From the NCBI RefSeq assembly GCF_937949835.1, contig NZ_CALEDC010000294.1:1-9638 (forward strand): a DNA stretch of 9,638 nt, written 5' to 3'. This document shows positions 5,767 to 9,638 of the stretch, piece by piece. Made by a program: the position numbers and the translations under genes. The DNA is from an uncultured Campylobacter sp. (GTDB lineage: Bacteria; Campylobacterota; Campylobacteria; Campylobacterales; Campylobacteraceae). The stretch's first letter is position 1. Each line of letters opens with the position of its first letter. The notes below the pieces were generated by a model, which was not told the DNA's origin, ran no database searches, and saw nothing but the letters and a program-made list of their open reading frames with translations.

Positions 5767-6887
5767 AGCCCTTCTATTACGCTCTCTTGAATTTCGTCAA
5801 ATTTAAGTACGCTCTTGCCTCCGTGATCTTTAGCGAAGGTCTTAGCCGCGCTCTCGCTCTCAAATGGAATGAGCTCGTCGCCCATCGGTCCTAGGACGTT
5901 GGAGCCGAGCACGTAAAAAGCGCTTTTAGCGTCGATCTTATGTAGCTTGTAGTAGTCGGTTACATAAATTTTATCAAAGCCCTTGCCCTTTTGGAGGTAA
6001 TATTTCATCAGGTCTTTTACGCCGTCGAAATACAGGTTCTCGCCGCCCTGAACCTCTATCATCGCCGCCCAGTTAGGGTTTTTACCCACTAGCATGCCGC
6101 AGACCGGGCATTTAGCGCCTTCCGGCACGACGATCTTTTCAGGCTTTTTCGCTTTTGCATCTTTACCGCTGCTGCCTAAATTTGCCGGCGCATCCCATAG
6201 ATACAGCGCCGCGGCTTGCAGGTGTTTGTCGTACTCAGGCTCCTTGCTCGCGCCTTTTGCGTCGCAAACATTTTTGAGATGAGCTTTAAGCTCGGAGATG
6301 GCTTTGAAGTTTTTCGCTTCGGTTTTAGCGCAGTTTGTTTCGTAAAATTCCTTACCGTGCGCGTAAACGCCGCCCTCACGCTTGGCTTTAATCATCTTAT
6401 TATCGCCCTCAAAATCCTGCCCCGCAATCTCGTAGGCTTTGGCAAAGTTCACTATCTCGCCGCCGTTTTCGGCTTGAAATTCCTTCGCGTCGGCTTCGGT
6501 TGAGAAGGCGTATTTGCTATTGCGCGTCATCGTGCCTTTGATCTTGCTGCCCACGACGTAAAAGGCTTTATTCACGTCGATTAAATTTAGATTTTTCGTA
6601 TCGACGACCTGCGCATCGCTTGGAATTTTGCCGCCCGTAATCTCGTACAAGCAGTGCAGAGAAGCTACTTGCTTGCCGTTTACAACATGGTTGGTTTTAT
6701 AAAATTTTACCAAATTCATTCCGCAAACGGCGCAGTATTCTTTGCCCTCTCCGCTTCCTACAAGCGTAGCCTTGCTTGGATCCACGCTTTGAAACATAGG
6801 CTTTGCCGGTTTATTGGCCCCATCCATGGAGGCGCCGCAAACGAGCGCAACAAGCGCGGCCGAAGCCAAAAACGAACGTAAAATCAT
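5763..6887 (-). CDS. Periplasmic protein with two NosL domains and a central cytochrome-like domain
   Basis: A 374-residue secreted protein. Residues 1-20 form a signal peptide (positive Arg4, hydrophobic core 6-16); Cys17 is followed by Gly but lacks a good lipobox, so it could be a lipoprotein only if that box is tolerated. Two NosL-type domains follow: one at about 45-155 with CAVCGM (52-57) and a KGTM segment (Met120), the other at about 255-370 with CPVCGM (260-265), a YFDG strand (286-289) and GPMG (333-336). Both have the NosL C-terminal part with A-FYV-GS and a phenylalanine-rich end. Residues 172-232 between them read like a class I cytochrome c, with a GKEFYETNC start and a helix ending AAALYLWD, but CxxCH is absent (CAKTE at 186-190). 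NosL of nitrous oxide reductase systems binds Cu(I) through cysteine and methionine, so Cu(I) or another soft metal is expected. AAGGAG (6893-6898) is 5 bases before the ATG. It leads the cassette. Confidence 0.87.
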   Translation of the reverse strand: MILRSFLASAALVALVCGASMDGANKPAKPMFQSVDPSKATLVGSGEGKEYCAVCGMNLVKFYKTNHVVNGKQVASLHCLYEITGGKIPSDAQVVDTKNLNLIDVNKAFYVVGSKIKGTMTRNSKYAFSTEADAKEFQAENGGEIVNFAKAYEIAGQDFEGDNKMIKAKREGGVYAHGKEFYETNCAKTEAKNFKAISELKAHLKNVCDAKGASKEPEYDKHLQAAALYLWDAPANLGSSGKDAKAKKPEKIVVPEGAKCPVCGMLVGKNPNWAAMIEVQGGENLYFDGVKDLMKYYLQKGKGFDKIYVTDYYKLHKIDAKSAFYVLGSNVLGPMGDELIPFESESAAKTFAKDHGGKSVLKFDEIQESVIEGL

Positions 6888-6918
6888 ACTATCTCCTTAA
6901 AAATTTGATGTTTTAAAT

Positions 6919-7752
6919 TTACTTACTAATCGAGTTTAAAAATTCCAAATTCTCGCATCCCATCTTGATGCCGCCGTCGCAGCTTTTTTTGAAAAGCTCT
7001 TTTGCTTTGGCGTTATCGGACTTCACTCCTTTTCCTTCGGCATACATTATGGCTAAATTATTGCAACCGTCGAAGTAACCGAGGTTGCACGCCTTTTCAT
7101 ACTGCTGCTTTGCCTGCTTATAATCCTGGCTTACCCCCTGCCCGAAGGCGTATAGATAGCCTAGATTGTTGCAGCCGATGCCGATGTCGCCGCCGCAGGC
7201 TTTTTCGTAAAAAATTTTAGCCTTTGCGAAGCTTTGCTGCACGCCCTCGCCCTTCAGATACAGATAGCCCAGGTTGTTGCAGCCCATCATATCGCCGTAG
7301 GTGCAGGCCTTCTCATAAAGGCTCGCCGCCTTGGCGACGTCCTTTGCGAGCCCTGCGCCGTTTGCGTATAAAAGCCCGAGCGAGGTGCAACCTTCGTTAT
7401 CTTTGCAGGCTTTTTCATAATAAGCCGCGGCTCTGGTAAAATTTTGATCCGCGCCGTTGCCGCTTTCGTAGATATAGCCTAGATTATTGCATGCAAGCGC
7501 AAATTTAGCGCCGCACGCCTTCTCGTAGAGGCTGATCGCTTTTTCGAAATTTTTCTCTACGTTGCCGGTGCCCTCAAAATACAAAACGGCTAGATTATAG
7601 CAGCCCGAAGCTTTATTTTCCAAACCGCACGCTCGCTCGTAAATTTCTGCGAGTTTTTTATGATCGCCGCTTTGCTGAGCTTGAATGCCCTCGCTGATAA
7701 AGCCCGCGTTTGCCGCGGCAGCCAAGGCTAACGCTATTAGAAATTTTTTCAA
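6919..7752 (-). CDS. Secreted Sel1-repeat, cysteine-rich protein (Hcp-like)
   Basis: A 277-residue protein with a signal peptide (residues 1-16, cleavage after ANA) followed by seven Sel1/TPR-like helical repeats of about 36 residues, each beginning near YEKAC and continuing GCNNLGYLY and a glycine-rich turn. Cysteine pairs are at 42/51, 80/88, 116/122, 150/158, 186/194, 222/230 and 258/266; most are eight residues apart, the spacing that forms one disulfide per repeat in the Helicobacter Hcp proteins. The third repeat is shortened, with only six residues between its cysteines. Such proteins are periplasmic or secreted binding scaffolds; older annotations call them beta-lactamases, which the sequence alone does not support. 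The start is TTG at 7750-7752: AAAGGAG lies 5 bases upstream and the next in-frame ATG is at residue 155, far past the signal peptide. It begins 10 bases after the ccsBA stop. Confidence 0.9.
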   Translation of the reverse strand: MKKFLIALALAAAANAGFISEGIQAQQSGDHKKLAEIYERACGLENKASGCYNLAVLYFEGTGNVEKNFEKAISLYEKACGAKFALACNNLGYIYESGNGADQNFTRAAAYYEKACKDNEGCTSLGLLYANGAGLAKDVAKAASLYEKACTYGDMMGCNNLGYLYLKGEGVQQSFAKAKIFYEKACGGDIGIGCNNLGYLYAFGQGVSQDYKQAKQQYEKACNLGYFDGCNNLAIMYAEGKGVKSDNAKAKELFKKSCDGGIKMGCENLEFLNSISK

Positions 7753-7757
7753 ATTTA

Positions 7758-7764
7758 CTCCTTT
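7758..7764 (-). promoter_or_regulatory. Ribosome binding site of the TTG-started Sel1 gene, overlapping the ccsBA stop
   Basis: AAAGGAG on the minus strand lies 5 bases before the TTG at 7750-7752. Its first two bases are shared with the ccsBA stop codon (7763-7765), so ribosomes ending ccsBA would sit directly on this site. Confidence 0.75.
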
Positions 7765-9638
7765 ATATCGTTTTTACGTCCCTGCCCCTGAAAGCAAGAG
7801 CGATTATTAAAAATACCGCCGCTATTATACAATAAAACGGCGCGGGTATCTGCGGCGCATCGCCCGCGGCGTAAGAGTGCATGCCGGTGAGGTAAAAATT
7901 TACGCCGAAATAGGTCATTATGATCGAGCTATACGCGAGCGTCGAGCTCACGCAATAAACATAGATCGAGCCGAGCTTCGGAATAAGCTTTAGATGCAGC
8001 ACGATCGCATAGACGATGATCGAGACATACGACCAAGTCTCTTTGCTATCCCAGCCCCAGTATCGCCCCCAGCTCTCATTCGCCCACACGCCGCCGAAGA
8101 AATTTCCGAGCGTCAGCATCGAAAGCCCCACGATGAGGCTGATCTCGTTGATCGCCGTTATATATCTGATCTGTGCGCCTAGCCGCTCGCGATTGGCGCT
8201 GTTTTTAAGCGCCATCAAAACAAGAGCCAAAAGACCGAGCAAGCAGCTAAGCCCTAAAAATCCGTAGCTAGCCGTGATAACCGAGACGTGGATGCTAAGC
8301 CAATAGGACTTTAGCACCGGCACGAGGTTGGTAATCTGCGGATTTACGAAGCTCATATGCGCTACTAGCATCACGATGCTAGCTAGTAAGCAGCTCGCGC
8401 TTAGCGTAAGTAGGGACTTTCTAAAAAATATGATCCCCGCAAGCGCCGCCGACCAGCCGATGTAGATCATCGACTCATAGCTATCGCTCCAAGGCGCGTG
8501 AGCCGCGACGTACCAGCGCAGCGCAAGCGCGAGAGTATGCGCCGCAAAGCTTGCGGCAAAGGCTGCGAATAAAATTTTTTGCGCGAGCATGAAGCTCTTG
8601 CCGCAAAGTGCGCCCAAAAGCGCCAATATTAGAGCCACGCCGCCTAGGATCATATAGCAATAAACGAGCTTTTTAAAAACCGAAGCTTTGTTGTAAAACA
8701 CCTCGGCTTTGACGCGGCTTTCGCTTGGAAGAATAGCCGCGGAGGTGGCTCTTTGGTAGTTTTTCAGCTCCGCAAGTGCCGCATCCGCTTTAGCCCAATC
8801 ATTATCCGAAATTCCGTCTTGTAAGCCGTTTAGATAGTCGTTTAGCACGCCTTTGATCTGCGGAGCGATACTATAATCCGCAAAGGCGTCGTTCGGCGAG
8901 AGCCACGCGTTTTGCGGGTCGTTCGGCACGGGGATAAATTTAAAAAACACCCCTCTAAAGGTCAGATACGCGATGTTCAGCCGCTCGTCGAATTTAATCA
9001 GCTCGTTATCAAGCACGCCACGGCGCGAGGCGCTTTTTTCATTCGCCTCGTCCAGGGCGTGGGCGAGCTTGTAGTTGCCGTTTTCATCAAAGACCGAATT
9101 AAAGCTCGCATATCGCTCCTGCGGCGCCAAGCCTAGCATCTTTTTGATCTCGTCGTTTTTGATCTTGATGATCTTCTGATCGCGCCAAAACGCGGGATTT
9201 AGGCTCATTCCTAGGATCATCTGCTCGGCGCTTAAGCCGTAAAGCGAATCCGTGCCTGAAATTTTATTTACGATCTCGCCTGCTTCGGTGCTAAGCGGCT
9301 TGATCCTGCCCATGTAATCTTGCACCAAAAGCTCTGCAAACGCGCCGTTTGCGTGAACGCGCGAGTTGGCTTTAAGGTTTGCTAGATAGTTTTCATCCGC
9401 GGCGCGAAGCTCAATGCTGAAAAAAAGCGGCGCGATCAAAAGAAGCGCGGCGGGCGCATTATTTTTGATAAATTTAGCGAGCTTTTTAAACCTGCTGCCG
9501 GCGGTAAAAAGATTTCCAATAAATCCGACGCAAAGCAAGAAATAGCCGAAATAAGTGGGGATTTTACCCGGATCGCGATTAAGCTCTAGCACCGTGCCCA
9601 GCTCGTCCGTGTCGTAGGAGGACTGAAAGAGCTTGAAA
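7763..9638 (-). CDS. ccsBA: CcsBA cytochrome c synthase/heme exporter (5' end cut by window)
   Basis: The reading frame is open to the right edge, so the visible 624 codons are the C-terminal part of a protein that in campylobacters is usually a ResB-CcsA fusion of over 1,000 residues; the true start lies outside. The first visible residues carry the ResB-end motif LELNRDPGKIP and a membrane segment. A second membrane segment, a periplasmic region of about 250 residues, and then about nine membrane segments make up the CcsA half. The WWD heme-binding signature (WGRYWGWDSKETW) maps to about 8033-8071. Conserved histidines flank it: HAPWSDS before (His codon 8498-8500), the SIHVS helix (8288-8290), and GMHSY after (7877-7879). 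The family exports heme and attaches it to apocytochrome CxxCH motifs at the outer face of the inner membrane. No frameshift or stop interrupts the frame. The stop overlaps the ribosome binding site of the Sel1 gene. Confidence 0.95.
   Translation of the reverse strand, partial: FKLFQSSYDTDELGTVLELNRDPGKIPTYFGYFLLCVGFIGNLFTAGSRFKKLAKFIKNNAPAALLLIAPLFFSIELRAADENYLANLKANSRVHANGAFAELLVQDYMGRIKPLSTEAGEIVNKISGTDSLYGLSAEQMILGMSLNPAFWRDQKIIKIKNDEIKKMLGLAPQERYASFNSVFDENGNYKLAHALDEANEKSASRRGVLDNELIKFDERLNIAYLTFRGVFFKFIPVPNDPQNAWLSPNDAFADYSIAPQIKGVLNDYLNGLQDGISDNDWAKADAALAELKNYQRATSAAILPSESRVKAEVFYNKASVFKKLVYCYMILGGVALILALLGALCGKSFMLAQKILFAAFAASFAAHTLALALRWYVAAHAPWSDSYESMIYIGWSAALAGIIFFRKSLLTLSASCLLASIVMLVAHMSFVNPQITNLVPVLKSYWLSIHVSVITASYGFLGLSCLLGLLALVLMALKNSANRERLGAQIRYITAINEISLIVGLSMLTLGNFFGGVWANESWGRYWGWDSKETWSYVSIIVYAIVLHLKLIPKLGSIYVYCVSSTLAYSSIIMTYFGVNFYLTGMHSYAAGDAPQIPAPFYCIIAAVFLIIALAFRGRDVKTI

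Noticed and set aside
6919..7752. Beta-lactamase annotation for the Sel1-repeat protein
   Set aside because: The sequence has no SxxK, SDN or metallo-lactamase motif; the label for Hcp-like proteins rests on old weak activity claims.

Overview
The window looks like chromosome from an epsilonproteobacterium, most likely a Campylobacter of the higher-GC oral type (C. gracilis, C. showae or C. rectus are plausible; the species cannot be fixed from sequence alone). The reasons are a fused CcsBA cytochrome c maturation protein, a cysteine-paired Sel1-repeat protein of the Helicobacter/Campylobacter Hcp type, and very frequent AAATTT/AAAATTTT words scattered through otherwise GC-balanced DNA. Every convincing gene lies on the minus strand. 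I see no rRNA, tRNA, CRISPR array, insertion sequence or phage gene.

Read in the direction of transcription (right to left), the window opens inside ccsBA, cut by the right edge (7763-9638). It encodes the heme handling and cytochrome c synthesis membrane protein. Ten bases after it comes a secreted Sel1-repeat protein with seven cysteine pairs (6919-7752), which starts at TTG. After a 31-base gap comes a compact six-gene cassette (2349-6887): a periplasmic protein with two NosL-type CxxCGM domains around a central domain that resembles a heme-less cytochrome c; a 62-residue single-pass protein; an FtsX/MacB-type permease; its ATPase; an eight-pass membrane protein with a CPYC motif; and a membrane-anchored NosL-like protein whose CxxCGM motif has decayed to CHESGT. 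The five junctions inside the cassette overlap by 4 or 11 bases, so these genes are almost certainly translated together. No clear promoter separates ccsBA, the Sel1 gene and the cassette, so all eight may form one transcription unit that ends at a candidate terminator near 2190-2235.

NosL is known as a copper(I)-binding chaperone for nitrous oxide reductase. The cassette contains no nosZ, nosD, nosF or nosY, so I infer a separate envelope system for copper or another soft metal, or for thiol chemistry, powered by a MacB-like ABC pump. Its position after ccsBA suggests a link to cytochrome c or oxidase assembly. This is the best candidate in the window for an undescribed system; its substrate is unknown.

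The roughly 700 bases from 1646 to 2348 hold no credible gene. They carry about 21 AAATTT-centred palindromic words, an exact 20-base repeat, and short imperfect tandem repeats with 22- and 29-base periods. To the left, a promoter with a perfect TATAAT drives a DUF4213/DUF364 putative metal-chelation protein (818-1639) and then an RBBP9/YdeN-type alpha/beta hydrolase (186-758). The leftmost 185 bases hold nothing I can assign.
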